From: Artocarpus heterophyllus | Lineage: Eukaryota; Streptophyta; Magnoliopsida; Rosales; Moraceae | Length of the DNA stretch: 64,000 nt | Assembly: GCA_025403435.1 (NCBI GenBank) | Contig: CM046348.1 | Location: forward strand, 30,584,148-30,648,147 | Direction: 5' to 3' | Part shown: one piece after another, positions 1 to 11,419 of the stretch | Layout: every line of letters starts with the position of its first letter | Numbering within the stretch: the stretch's first letter is position 1 | Made by a program: the position numbers and the translations under genes | The notes under the pieces: model-generated | Databases searched by the model: none | What the model was told of the DNA's origin: nothing | The model's input: only the letters and a program-made list of their open reading frames with translations

Positions 1-2032
1 CAAGCATGTGGTGGTTATGAATACTTCGTCGCATTCATTGATAATTATTCAAGGTATGAATACATGTATCTTATGCAAAGGAAATCTGAACTTTTGGAAA
101 ATTCAAACAATTCTGAACAGAAGCTAAAAAGCAATTAGAAAAGTCGATGAAGACTCTTCGATCTGATTGAGAAGGGGAATACTTTGATACCAAGTTCAAG
201 GATTATTTGATAGAACATGGTATTTTATCATAACTCAGCACACCTAAAATACCACAACAAAATGGTGTTGCCAAGAGAAGAAATCAAACGTTGCTTAGTA
301 TGGCAAGATCTATGCTAAGCTACTTATTGTTACCCACTTCATTCTGGGGATATGTGCTACAAATTGTAGTATAACTTTTAAACATGATTCCATCTAATTC
401 TAATTGCTATAGGGAAATTGGAGAAGTACATGTTGCTATCTCTAATAATGGTGAGAATGATCCATTGACATCTTGTCATGTAATGGAAGATTCTGAGAAG
501 GAGAAATGACTAGAGGCTATGAACCTTGAAATGGAGCTAGGTGCTTAAATTCAGTTTGGGAATTTGTAGATCTACTTGAAGGGATAAAACCCATAGGGTG
601 CAAATGGATCTACAAGAAGAAAAGAGGAGTAGATGGGAAAATCAAGACTTTCAAAGCTAGGCTCATGGCAAAGGGTTACACCCAAAAGGAGGGAGTTAAT
701 TATGAAGAAACTTTCTCACCCGTAGCTATGCTTAAATCCATTCAAATTCTTTTATCCATTACTGCATATCTTGATTATGAGATATGACAAATGGATGTCA
801 AGATTGCCTTTTTGAATGGCTACTTGAGGAAAGCATCTATATGATGCAACCAAAAAGGTTTGTGGTCAAAGGTCAAGAGCAAAAGGTCTGCAACTTGTAA
901 AGGTTCATCTATGGCCTTAAACAAGCTTCAAGATCTTGGAACTTAAGATTTGAAGAGGTGATCAAGTCTTATGGTTTTGATCAAAATATTGATAAACCTT
1001 GTGTATAAAAGTATATCAAAGATAAGAGGTGGTCTTCTTAGTTCTTTATGTAGATGATATCTTACTCATTGGAAATGATGTAAGGATATTATCTAATGTA
1101 AAGAAATGGCTTGTCAACCAATTCCAAATGAAGGATTTGGGAGAGGCAAATTATATTCTTGGAATCTAACACGTAAGAGGTCACAATAATAAACTGTTGG
1201 CACTGTCTCAGACATCATACATCGACAAGGTGCTTATCAGATTTTCGATGCAAAACACTAAGAAAGGTAATTACCTACACATCATGGAGTTTAGTGTCCT
1301 AAGACAACTCAAGAGGAAGAAAACATGAGACAGGTACCCTATGCATCTGTTGTGGGAAGTCTAATGTATGCCATGTTGTGTACAAGATCTGATATTCGCT
1401 ATATAGTGGGTATAGTCAGTCAGTATCAATCCAACCTAAGATTAGATCATTGGGTGGTGGTTAAATACATTTTCAAGTATCTCAAGAGAACGAGAAACTA
1501 TATGCTAATATACTCAGGTGAGAATTTGATTCTTACTAGATACACTGATTCTAATTTTCAATCAGACAAAAACACATACAAATCAACGTCTGGGTCAATG
1601 TTTACTCTTGGTTGTGGAGCCATAGTTTGGAGAAGCATTAAATAATCTTGTATTACTAATTGACTATGAAAACTGAATATGTGGCTGCTTATGAAACAAC
1701 TAAAGAAGCTATTTGATTCCATAAGTTCTTGACTGATCTAGAAGTCGTTCTAGACATAAACAAACCACTCACACTATATTGTGATAATAGTAGTGTAGTG
1801 GCAAATTCAAGAGAACCAAGAAGCTACAAAAGAGGAAAGCATATAGAGCGAAAATATCATTTAATTAGAGAGATAGTGCATCGAGGCAATGTAAAAGTTG
1901 TGAAGATTGTGTCAGAAAACAACATTGCCGACCCTTTCACTAGGACATTACCTATAAAGAGCTTCTAGGGACATTTGAAATGCTTAGAGATCTAAGAGAC
2001 ATGTCTTACCTACTTTAGGGTAAGTGAAAGAT
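1..2032 (+). pseudogene. Ty1/copia pol remnant (Copia 1): integrase, RT, RNase H
   Basis: The 3' half of a decayed Ty1/copia polyprotein; its 5' part lies outside the window. Seen directly: an integrase-core fragment at about 10-80 (GYEYFVAFIDNYSRYEY), an RT segment at about 580-790 (KPIGCKWIYKKKRG, then KGYTQKEGVNYEETFSPVAM), the next RT block at 788-830 (QMDVKIAFLNGYL), the catalytic YVDD motif at about 1048-1060 (VLYVDDILLIGND), and RNase H at 1325-1967 with YCDNSSVVAN and the usual C-terminal ADPFTRTLP. Stops and frameshifts break the frame many times, for example after 541, 786, 1170 and 1645. Family knowledge: the order INT-RT-RH defines Copia rather than Gypsy. The GCKWIYKKKRG style and the 2.2 kb LTR suggest the Angela/BARE group, but that is inference. 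The element cannot encode enzymes now. Confidence 0.93.
2018..2032 (+). other. Polypurine tract of Copia 1
   Basis: A purine-rich stretch (GGGTAAGTGAAAGAT) sits immediately before the TGTTGGGG start of the 3' LTR and after the RNase H stop. It matches the place and character of the Copia plus-strand primer, usually AGTGGGAGAT in this group, with some decay. Confidence 0.7.
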
Positions 2033-3798
2033 TGTTGGGGGTCAATGCCATATAAGCATTAACAATGTACATATTATTAATAAATAAATAAAGTTATATT
2101 TATAATTATTTTGGCTGCATATGTATCATGAATACTATAATAAGCGTCAAGAAAACTCCATGATTGTTTATGTGACTATAAATTTAGCATATAAGTGTTA
2201 TATGCTTAGGGATAAAATTTATAGATAATAATCTAAATAGTCAGTAATAATTAATTAAAGTTTGAGATCTTTAATTAAATATTACAAGTACGGTCCAATC
2301 TCATTTAGAATGAAGTAGTCTTATCCAGGCTATTAATGTAAAGACATTAGATTGGAGGTACTTTGTATAATGAGATTATACAGTACTGGACCATATAAAT
2401 TATGGATCTCTAACAATTATTCGTAACAAATAGAGCATTCAAATTTATCACTATGATAATCATATCTATGATAGTCTTAATCCTAAGTATTTATTAGACT
2501 CTTGTTTATGAAATTATGTTTTTTGACTTGCATGGCAAGATTTGTTTAAATACATATCATAACTTGGCATCTTGAAAACATGATGGAATAAATGGCTAGG
2601 AATAATATTATGTAGAGAAGGAATCCATTCCTTCCTTATAGAAGTTAGAAAAATAGTTCTCTTAAGTGATGATTCGAGATTTGAACAGTAGAGCACTCGT
2701 TAATAATAAGATTATGAGGTAACTGTACATTGGAGATTTATTGAAACTTAAGAATAAAGACATAATAAGAGAGGTGAATGAAAATCGAACCTAACTCTTA
2801 TTATAAACTATTTATAGAAGACTGATTTATATGCAATGATTATATCAATGGACTACTCGCTAATTTTCTTTAAGTAATTTTCACTATAATTTTAGGAGTT
2901 TATTTTTAGGTTTTTAGTGGAGCAACACTAAGATTAATAAATTTGGCATACTAAATTAAAGAGTTTAATTAATTATCAAATTTATTGAAGCTTAAATTAT
3001 AGGTCCATAGGTACCTAGTGCCACCTTTTTAATATTGTATTAGATTTAACGCAAAGAATGAATTATACATATTTAATTTAGAATTATTCAATTCTGAATT
3101 AATTATTTCAGATATTACTGTGAAACCAAAAAAATGTTCTTTATGACATATGATGTTATGTGATAAATGTTGTCACATTTAACTAAGCATTACGTAATTA
3201 ATTAATTGATTATATTTAATTAATGAGATTAATTAAATATGTTTTAAATTAATTAATTGATAATAATTAAATAATGAGATTATTTAAATATAATTTTAAT
3301 TTTGTGTGTAACATATGTGTGATGGGACCATATTTTGTCTTTTTTCAACATGGACAAAAAATTAAATAATTAATTAATTAATTAAAAAAAGATTTTTAAA
3401 TAAATATGATTTATTTGTAAACTTAAATAAATATGATTTATTCAAAGAAATTATATATATATATATATATATCCACATATATCTTATAAACATGGGATTA
3501 CATGAATTTGATTTGATTTTGATCCAAATTATTACGTGTGTGTATATATATATATTAAATCCCACGTTTGAAGATTTGTTTTATGAACAAATTGATATAT
3601 ATATATATATATATATATACATATTATGAATCATTATCATGTTGAAATGTGTTAAAAAAAGGACAGAAAGAAAAGAAACTTGGAGAACCTCCTCCTCTAG
3701 AGATATAATTGTGGGTTGTGTTGGTCACCCACTAAAGTATTTAGTGTATGGTTTTCAGATTTAAATTACTTAATAAAATTAATAATTTACTGCTCAGT

Positions 3799-3807
3799 TA
3801 TAAAAAG
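3799..3807 (+). promoter_or_regulatory. TATA-like box in Copia 1 LTR
   Basis: TATAAAAAG about 435 bp before the LTR end, a reasonable place for the U3/R promoter of a long Copia LTR. Only the motif and its position support this. Confidence 0.4.
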
Positions 3808-4130
3808 AAGGAAATACCAGTTATTTCAGAACTTTTGTACATGATACTTTTTACAAACTACCCGAGAGAAAATCTAAGAGTTCTTTCTTGGAAAAAATAG
3901 GTCACCTATCTATGTGTTGAGTACATAGCAAATCTAGAAAAAAGTGTGAGATTCTCATTCTTACAGTTTGATGCCCACTTATTTTTCCATTAGTGTGGAG
4001 GCTTAGCTTGGAAGATTATAATATCAAAGAAGAAAGTTAGGATACCCTGATAGTTATTCAAATGGTTTGAATCAAATTCCTCCAAGCTTTCCATATTTAA
4101 TTAAAATTATATAGCTATTCCTGATAAACA

Positions 4131-4200
4131 AAGTTTTCAAAAAAATTTTGTTTGTCATATGATCTGTTTCAAAAAATTTTTGTTTGTCATATGATCCATT
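4131..4200 (+). repeat. 36 bp tandem duplication near LTR end
   Basis: Two adjacent copies of a block containing TTTGTTTGTCATATGATC, differing at a few bases (TGATCTG versus TGATCCA). It lies in the U5 end of the Copia 1 LTR and may be replication slippage. Confidence 0.7.
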
Positions 4201-4233
4201 TCTTTTGCTACGTTTTCATATTTAATTCCAACA

Positions 4234-6069
4234 GTGGCCGCATTAAGTTATGCTTCAAAGCAGAGTTGGCCTATTAGATGATGATGGCTCAAGGTCAAGA
4301 TCCTTTGTTATCCTATTGATGGTCCCTTTGATACCCCAGGAGGGAGCCTCCTATAAGTCCCACTAGGTCGAAGATGTGATGATACCACCAATCTTTTTTT
4401 TCCCTTGAAAAAGGTAGAAATACAAGATTTTATTCTCACAACAAGATTGAGACTACCTCCGCCACTATTTTTGCCCCAAGAGCTTTGTGATAAGATGTTT
4501 TTTTGCCTTATAGTAATTTTGCTTCTTACATATTAGTATGTGTACCAACAAACATTTTTCGTTGAATCTAACAAATTTATATGAAAAATTTGAAACTAAC
4601 AAGACAAACCGTGCTCAACGATTTTGGCCTATAGTCTACACAGGTCTAGGATGAAATGCTTGGCATTTTTAGTTTCAACTAAAACTTTTGGTTGTTGCAA
4701 TATAAAGCTCTCATATGCTATAATGTTAAGACAAAATAAGCTATATTATAAAGCTCTCACATACTAAAATGAATTTGTCAGAGAGATTTATGTCACTCAT
4801 GTGTTATAAAATAAAAAACACACAAGAGAATATGAAAATACATATTTTATGTGTATTTGAAGTCAGCGTGCTGCGCCATGACTCTAGGATGTGAAAACAA
4901 CAAAATTGGAGTAGAGAGCCTAGCGTCAAGCCTCAGCGCTAGGATGAGGTTGCTCCAACACCACAACACCTAGTGTTGTTCAACATGTTTTTTCATATTT
5001 TGTTATTAACACTGTGCCACCCAAAAGCTGGTGCCACGACACCCACTCAAGCTGACGTGACTTTAATTTTTATGTTTTTTGCGTTGTTTTAAACCAATGT
5101 GATTATTAGTTGTATATTTTCATACAAACATAAATATGTATTTTCAGCGGAAATTTCCATTGTAATAGATGCAATGCTACGTGAAGAGTTACCCTTATAA
5201 TCAAAAGGTACCTTCATATGAATACTTACATGTGTTGCAACGATTTTATCGGTTTATAAAAAGGCACCCATGTATTGTACTAAATCTCTAAAAAATTTAC
5301 AGGTTTCATAGATATTCTAGAATATAACATCATTGCTAGATATTATATTCAAGAGTTTGTTGTATCTTGAGAGTAATTTTTGGTTCTGTTAGCAAACTTT
5401 TTAGGGGTTTAAATAAAATCTTTAAGGAAAGTATTTCGATACGCCTCAAACTCATCCAAATTTCTAAAAATTTATAGCCTATATTTTTTTTTTCTATACA
5501 CATTTACACCAATAGGTTTTAACCAAAATTGATTAAAACCAATAGTTTAAATGCTCTTAAACACCTTATTAGTACACATGCATCCACTGCTTGTTCATTC
5601 ACCCATTGATTTCTTAATTTTCCACCTCAGTGAAAATCATGGAAAAGAAAAATTAATTGACCTGAATACTTCTCTATAACAAGATTTTTCTGCTTGCAAC
5701 AAGCGTCAAAGACATGGTTTAATCGTTGATTGCGTCAAAGATAATTGTTCAACTTCTAATCACCACTCAGGTTGTAATTAAAGCTCTCTTTCTTTCTTTC
5801 TTTCTTTCTTTCCTTTCTTGTGCGTTGCTATTTGAGAAATATAGAACATAAGTACAACAATGCAAGATGATTTTGTGTTACATTAGTGTACACAGAAAAA
5901 GGATTTTTTTATATCTTAGTTTTCCATCTTACAAGTCATGAGCACAAGCTATACATAAACACTAGCACATATTATTGATGAACTTGCCGCAGTTGGAAAC
6001 ATTAATGTTCATCAACCGTATTGGATTATGCCTATATATTTGTATCCATAGATTTGCTAATCAGAATTC
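4234..6069. other. Intergenic DNA, no gene seen
   Basis: AT-rich DNA between the Copia 1 LTR and the HVA22 gene. I found no conserved frame. It includes a (CTTT)n microsatellite at about 5783-5815 and old repeat-like text near 4860-5060 with GCGCTAGG-type words. The segment just below 6070 should hold the 3' UTR of the HVA22 gene, but I could not fix a poly(A) site. Confidence 0.6.
5783..5815 (+). repeat. (CTTT)n microsatellite
   Basis: About seven uninterrupted CTTT units followed by CCTTTCTT; simple sequence only. Confidence 0.9.
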
Positions 6070-7420
6070 TCAATGCTTCCTCGCTTCTTTCTCGGCCTGC
6101 AGAAATCAAATCCTAACCAAGCATGAACATAAAACTTGCAAGAAATTATTTAAAATTTGTCTAGATTTCTTATAGAAATATATTAAAATGTAAAGAGATA
6201 ATTTTTTTTTTTCTTTTTTTATCATTACCGCTTTGATGACTCTATCAAAAGCATCAGGTCCATATCTGTCAATGTAACGTTCTACAGATTTCCTTGCATC
6301 AAGGCTCATCATCTCGAGTACTCTTCTTTGACTTTCTGGATAATTAGAGCTCATATAACCCCCAATCTTAACATATTTTCTCACAATATTTCCATAAATA
6401 TAAGCTGCTCCATTGAAAATTGGCAGCACTAACCACATGCAAAACAAAAGCTTCATATACGGCCATATGGGAACCCTGGAAAATAGTAATTGCATATTAC
6501 ATAGATAAATTGTTAGATAGACACGTGAAATAGTGGGCCTCGCCATAATTAGTTCCAGTAGGGCCAACTTTTTAAATAGTGTGGATAAAATTCTATGGAA
6601 TTATACAAGACTGTCACATATATGATTATTAAATCTTCAATATAACATCAGACCAGTCAAATGTTTAAAACATTTTTTGCTCGTAACTGTAGTTGTTCTA
6701 ATATTTGTATAACACTCAAATTGTTTTTATATATAACACTCAATAATTATATTCTAACATTTATAGTATTGAGTGTTACACTTAAACAAATTTATTATTA
6801 CATATACTTGCGCATAATATTATAATAAAGAACTAAAAATGTTACAACTATCTGACTGAGACGTTAGCCAATGATTTTGTAGTTACACTATCAAATATAT
6901 AATAGTACTAGAGCACAAAAGAGGGCTATCCAAAAGGAAGAAGAAATTATTACCAAGCAAGAACCTTCCAACAAGAAAGCTCAAATAGTGTAATGAAAGA
7001 ATATAAAACCCAATATGTTAACCATTGCTGATCGTCTAGAGACGAAGGGCTCTCGATTGCTCGCATTGATGCATATCTGTTCATCCATATATGTAAGTAT
7101 ATAAGAAAACAAAAAATATAATAAATTTTCCTTTTGCACTCCTCAGTGGGTACTTTTTTTGTGTTCATAAATTGTCATGAGTACGTTTATGGTACTAGTG
7201 GTCGCTTACAAAGGATAGACAAGCATTATTCCTGGCCTGCAAGATTCAAAACACAAAACCATACAATTGTCAGAGCTAGGTTGCTCAAAATAATCAATGA
7301 CCCAATTTTATTTTTTTTTTCTTTTTGCTAGAAACAACCCTCATACAAATAAGAATTTTTAGATAGGAAATACCCGATTAAAGTGTCCAAATGTTTAGCG
7401 ATCGCCCCAAGAACACCCAT
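6070..7420 (-). CDS. HVA22F: HVA22-like protein, five exons
   Basis: Complement of join(6070-6096, 6229-6475, 6954-7076, 7210-7236, 7374-7420): 471 nt, 156 residues plus stop. All four introns have GT-AG ends and phases agree. The N terminus is MGVLGAIAKHLDTLIG (exon 1). Exon 2 adds GPGIMLVYPL and exon 3 carries YASMRAIESPSSLDDQQWL followed by TYWVLYSFITLFELSCWKV. Exon 4 has PIWPYMKLLFCMWLVLP, NGAAYIYGNIVRKYVKIGG and MMSLDARKSVERYIDRYG. Exon 5 is AEKEARKH-stop. This is the TB2/DP1/HVA22 (REEP/Yop1) domain: reticulon-like ER proteins with hydrophobic hairpins that shape tubular ER. The plant founder of the family is induced by ABA and stress. The exon pattern and the AAEKE-x-RKH tail match what I remember of Arabidopsis HVA22f, so the subtype is inferred from memory. 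Intron 3 holds a short inverted repeat (TAACACTCAA ... TTGAGTGTTA, about 6733-6781). It looks functional and is the only intact host gene here. Confidence 0.93.
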
Positions 7421-8133
7421 GGTTGGTATCAGTTTGATATTGGTGTATCTTTTCCGTGCAACTTATTCGCCCTTTTGCCAAAGCCTAATAAGTTTTTTCA
7501 ATTTTGAGATCAATGTATAAGAGATTCGGCACGTATTTGAAGCGTTAGGGGATCTGTGATTGAACCATGCAAAGAATTTTTCTGGTATAATTCTTCTTTT
7601 CCCTTGCGTCAAGATAAAGGAATACACAGATGTATGTAAAAGTATACGTCAGGAATATTAGTCATACAGGTGCGTTGATCTGCCTCCGCCAACCTTTCAC
7701 AACCTTGCAGCCCCGCATGTCAAAGGCATATATACTTTGCCTTTATTTCCTTCTTTTCTTTTTCTTTTTTTTTTGTTTTGGGAAATCTTAAAATGATACT
7801 TCGTAGTTTTTAAAAAATTATTATGATACCCTACATCCATATTTTGGAACATGAAATCTCCCATTTAGCTTTTTATTAATAACCTCAAATTAATTTTATA
7901 AATTATTTCACAAAATAAAAATTAAAAAAACGAAGAAATAGGTTTCTTTTCTTCGTTTAAAGATCTAACGCTGTTGATTCAATCTCCTGGCAAAACTTCC
8001 GCTTTTCTCCAGCCGATTTCACAAAATAAATGTGCTTTAATTTCATTTAGCTGAAAATTCTTCTTCAATCAAAACCAAAAAAAAAAAAAGGGGCATGTAA
8101 ATAAATGATAAAACCAGAAAGAAAGCAACTAAC
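7421..8133. other. Upstream region of the HVA22 gene
   Basis: AT-rich except for a GC-rich patch at 7664-7720. On the minus strand a TATATAT (7725-7731) and a short ATG frame (7662-7718) are candidates for promoter or leader elements. The rest is homopolymer-rich and shows no coding similarity. Confidence 0.45.
7662..7718 (-). other. Possible 18-residue upstream ORF of HVA22 gene
   Basis: An ATG at 7716-7718 opens an 18-residue frame (MRGCKVVKGWRRQINAPV) ending in TGA, about 240 nt upstream of the HVA22 start on the same strand and much more GC-rich than its surroundings. A GT dinucleotide inside it could also be a leader splice donor. If transcription starts from the TATATAT at 7725, this ATG would lie too close to be in the mRNA. 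Function is unknown. Confidence 0.2.
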
Positions 8134-8236
8134 TTGGGTGGATAATGCAGGTGGCGAGCATACCAGAGACGCCACCATTGACTATGGTCATCAACGTGGG
8201 CCAGTCAGTGATGTATTTGGGCTTCTTCTCATTCCC
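8134..8236 (-). pseudogene. Orphan exon 1 of a mitochondrial di-/tricarboxylate carrier-like gene
   Basis: The minus strand reads EKKPKYITDWPTLMTIVNGG followed by VSGMLATCIIHP, then a splice-donor-like GTTAGT at 8133. This matches the N terminus of plant dicarboxylate/tricarboxylate carriers (DTC, SLC25 family), where the FVNGGASGMLATCVIQP-type block opens the first transmembrane helix and the PxD signature follows across the exon joint. The frame has no ATG: the codon where Met would be expected reads AGG, and the nearest ATG is one base out of frame. No further carrier exon (second or third Solcar repeat) is visible on this strand down to the HVA22 gene. It is best read as a broken or captured exon, not a working gene. 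A live gene with distant exons is unlikely because HVA22 occupies the downstream space. Confidence 0.7.
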
Positions 8237-8329
8237 CCTCTTTTTTTTTTTTTTCCTTGTTGTTTGAGTGTTGGATAAGATTTTCACAACGGCAAAAATA
8301 TAATTATGGCTAGACGATCATTCAACATC

Positions 8330-8490
8330 GAGGGATTGGATATTGGTGCATCTGAATATCCAAGCACTAGGAGACCTAGACATCCAAACACCCAGATATT
8401 CGGACTCCTGGACACCCGAGCATCCCAATACTCAAGAATCCAAGCACTCCAAGCATCCGAACATCCAAACATCCAAACATCCAAAGCCAG
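8330..8490 (+). repeat. Degenerate ACATCCAA-type minisatellite
   Basis: Many near copies of CATCCAAACA, CATCCGAACA and AATATCCAAGCA at about 10-20 bp spacing, most regular at 8455-8482. Both strands stay open through the repeat, which explains the overlapping 77-residue frames here; neither looks like a protein. Confidence 0.75.
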
Positions 8491-9288
8491 GCTTAAAGAC
8501 AGCAGTTTGAAGGTCACAAAGCATCGTCAAGTAATATAACAGTCATTAGTTAAAGGCTTTCAATGACCGATGATTAAAACACATTAAATATATTATCTTG
8601 TAACACCCAAGATGTGAAGAGTTTTACTTGTATTAAAGAGAAAATAAATTCTTAAATTAAAAGGAGAATTAAACTTCTTTATTCCCAAAGTATTATAAAA
8701 TCCTCTCAAATTAAGAAGAAAGGATCAGAGACACAATTTTCAATACAAAGCCTTAAGGCAATCACACGAGACTTAGGTTTTTATTTATTTTGTTCTTAAG
8801 ATTTTCTTGGTGTCTGTAAGTTTTTCTTAACGTTCTTGACTAATCTTCTTTTCTATCTTAATTTCTTGTTCAAAATTTTAATGATGTTAGACAAATTTGA
8901 TATTTAGTTAAAATACTATAGCGAGTGGTTATGGCCAATGTGACATGTGTAACTGATGTGCAAGTGGGAACTTGAAAATGAGGAAACCAGACTCTGGGTG
9001 TCTTTTTCTTTTTCTTTTTCATTGTGTTTTCATTTTCTATTTTTCTTTTTTTTTTCTTTTCTTGATATTTTTATGAAGCTAATTTGAAGTTTATCAGTAA
9101 AAGATAAGTTGGACATTTTATGTCCCAGAACTTCATTTGAGATATCAAAATGATATTTTAAAAATCTACAAGGTATTCCCCTAAAAAAATTTAGGGAAGA
9201 TCATTTTGATAATTTCTAGACCGGAGGATACCAATATGATGTTTGGTTAAAAACACAGAGTACCCAAATGATAAAACCCTTTTTTTGG

Positions 9289-9662
9289 AGTAAATTGTAT
9301 TATTATACCCAAACTATTTACTTTTTGCATAATACACTTGAACTTTTAATCTTAGCATAATGCCCTACGAACTTTAAAATCATTGGCAATTGAGGTCCAA
9401 TAGTTATTTTTAGTTTTTGTTAGGTACTTTTTTCACGTGTTGAGCTTTAAGTTTTTTTTCTTAAAATGGCGAACTCTATCATTAAGAAAACTAATGTGCG
9501 AATTTCGTAACCAAAATTGTCTATGCCTTTCAATGCTTGTTAGTTACTAGACCTCAATTGCTAATAATTTCAAAAGTTTGGGTGCATTTTATCAAGATTA
9601 AAAATTTAGAATGTATTATGTAAAAAAAAAAATAGCTTAGGGTGCAATAGTGTAATTTACTA
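9289..9662. mobile_element. MITE-like TIR element, 374 bp
   Basis: Starts AGTAAATTGTATTATTATACCC, and the reverse complement of its right end reads AGTAAATTACACTATTGCACCC, giving an imperfect TIR of about 30 bp. The interior is AT-rich and non-coding. Similar AGTAAATT...CACCC termini are common in plant genomes, but I cannot assign the superfamily; flanking duplications are unclear. Confidence 0.6.
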
Positions 9663-10564
9663 TTTCTAACCAGAGTTATCCTCTTGGAATCTTTTTATTT
9701 TTTAAGAAAATTCTTATGGTAAATGAGGACATAATTTTGCTCTACTAGCAAAGTATTAGCGTTTTAGCTATCGGATTAACTTTTTAATAATCTGATTCAC
9801 TACTAAAAATAGTTTTGTCTCATCCGCTATAAATTTTTAATTTGGACAGTAGTATATCAAACCGTTAAAATCCTAATCTCAATAACTAAAACACTCTACT
9901 TTACAGGTGGACTTTAAATGTAAGAATTTACTTTTTTTAAAAGGGATTTTAAAATCTTTTTTGGCACAACTATCTTTTTTCTTTTTCTTCGTCTCTAAAT
10001 CTGTTGGTACAGGTTATCCTTTGAAAATCCTTTTTGGTAAACATGCAAAACAATAAGTATATAGCATGTGCAATATGAAGTTAAGATATAACAATAACCT
10101 TAAAATTGCATGTACGCATGTACCATGTTAGAAATTGAGGATATAACATGACATATGTTTTAGGTAACAATAACCTTAAAAAGATATAAAAATAAGAATT
10201 TGTTTATTCCATATATATGTTACATTTTTAAATAAAATTCATATAAAATAAATTATATATTCTATCTTTAATTTCTGTACTCGTCCTTTATGAAATTGAA
10301 GACAGCCCTTAATATCTTCGAAAACTATATGAAACAAGAATTATCCTAATTGTTTGAACGTATCAGTATCATATATGTTTGAATATCAGAGCATATGAAC
10401 ATAATATCAAAATTTTTAAAAAAAAGTATATAAAACTGAAACACTTAATATTGTAAATAAATAATGAGAGATGGTATATAATTAGCATCGATGTAGAAAG
10501 ATATCCAGCTAAGTTAGCACCTAAATATTGCCTCAACCGTTCTCCAGCCAACCCTTCCCCCACC
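9663..10564. other. Intergenic DNA, nothing recognised
   Basis: AT-rich DNA with poly-A/T runs. No coding similarity or clear repeat boundaries on either strand. Confidence 0.6.
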
Positions 10565-10794
10565 CTACCTGTAACGTCCTGAAATTTATTTAATATTAAT
10601 GTAATGTAAATGATGAATTAGTGTGCCATAATTAAAGTTTTAACTTTAATTAGATTATTTGGTTGGATTTTTAGTTTTTGGTTGTTTTGTTAAATTGATA
10701 CATTTAAATGATTTCTTATGGATTTAAAATGATGTTTTGAGTTTTAAAACACAACAATTTGTAAAATGTTAAAAATACTCTGTTTTGCAAAACC

Positions 10795-10833
10795 GTGGGC
10801 GGCACATGGTTTTCGCACAGTAAAACCGCCCAC
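10795..10833 (+). promoter_or_regulatory. GTGGGCGG/CCGCCCAC inverted repeat in LTR
   Basis: Perfect 8 bp arms (10795-10802 and 10826-10833) separated by 23 bp, just before the AT/CT-rich stretch where the LTR promoter would lie. The Gypsy 1 copies keep it (around 19699-19737 and 26606-26648), with one base changed in the left LTR copy. Role unknown. Confidence 0.6.
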
Positions 10834-11419
10834 CGATTTTCTCTATTTATTTCCCTCTTCTCTCTCTCTCTCCTCACTCTCACGTTTCACTCTCTCTCTC
10901 TTCTCTCTCTCTCGGCAGCTCCCTCTCTCTCTCAATCTCTTTCAAAAAATTTTGAAACCACATTCGAATCCAAGCTTCGGAACAGCAAGGAGGAAGCTCG
11001 GGGACGTGATTCGGCAACCGAGAACGCGGATTGAAGCTTCGATTCGAGGTTAGATTCGAAATTTCTAAACTTTTTACAAAATTTTCGATTTTGTGTGTTT
11101 TTGAAATCTAAGTTTGTTTTAGCTTAGAAAACCGTGGATTTGTGTTAAATGAACTTAGAACAACTAGAATCTAAGCCTAGATTGAAGAAAAACGGATTGG
11201 ATTCAAGATTTTCATTTTTCTCCTCTTTTTCTCATTTTTGGATTTTTGAGGATTTTGAGTTTAAATGTTGTTTAAATGATTCCAAACATGTTCTAGAATG
11301 TTTTTCTATCAACTATAGTTATTTTTCATGCCTGGGATTTGAGAAAAACAGGTCAGAAACAAGATTTGGATTTTGGGGATCGAGAAACCCGTGGCTGGGA
11401 TTTCTGGATCTTCCCAGTT

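Larger units (their letters stand above)
2033..4233 (+). repeat. 3' LTR of Copia 1
   Basis: Begins TGTTGGGG directly after the polypurine tract and is taken to end at TTCCAACA (4226-4233), the inverted TGTTGG/CCAACA termini typical of Copia LTRs; length about 2.2 kb. It is AT-rich, with (AT)n runs near 3453-3472 and 3594-3620, a TATAAAAAG box at 3799-3807, and a 36 bp tandem duplication at about 4131-4200 (FTG-like TTTGTTTGTCATATGATC block twice). No 5' partner is in the window, so the right end is inferred from the terminal dinucleotide pattern. The open frames inside it show no protein similarity I recognise. Confidence 0.75.
7785..9280. mobile_element. Possible TIR element enclosing the orphan carrier exon
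   Basis: The left edge (about 7785-7845) and the reverse complement of the right edge (about 9220-9280) share a pattern: TAC-n-GTTTTT-n-TTATGATACCC on the left and GTAC-n-TGTTTTT-n-ATATTGGTATCC on the right. That suggests imperfect terminal inverted repeats of about 50 bp around a 1.5 kb segment. The match is weak and I see no clear target duplication. Confidence 0.25.

Noticed and set aside
10766..11053. LTR frames of 79-96 residues starting MLKIL or MGGTW, present in three LTR copies
   Set aside because: They read through the CT-rich leader (Ser/Leu runs) and persist because the LTRs are recent copies; no protein similarity. A short leader ORF cannot be fully excluded.
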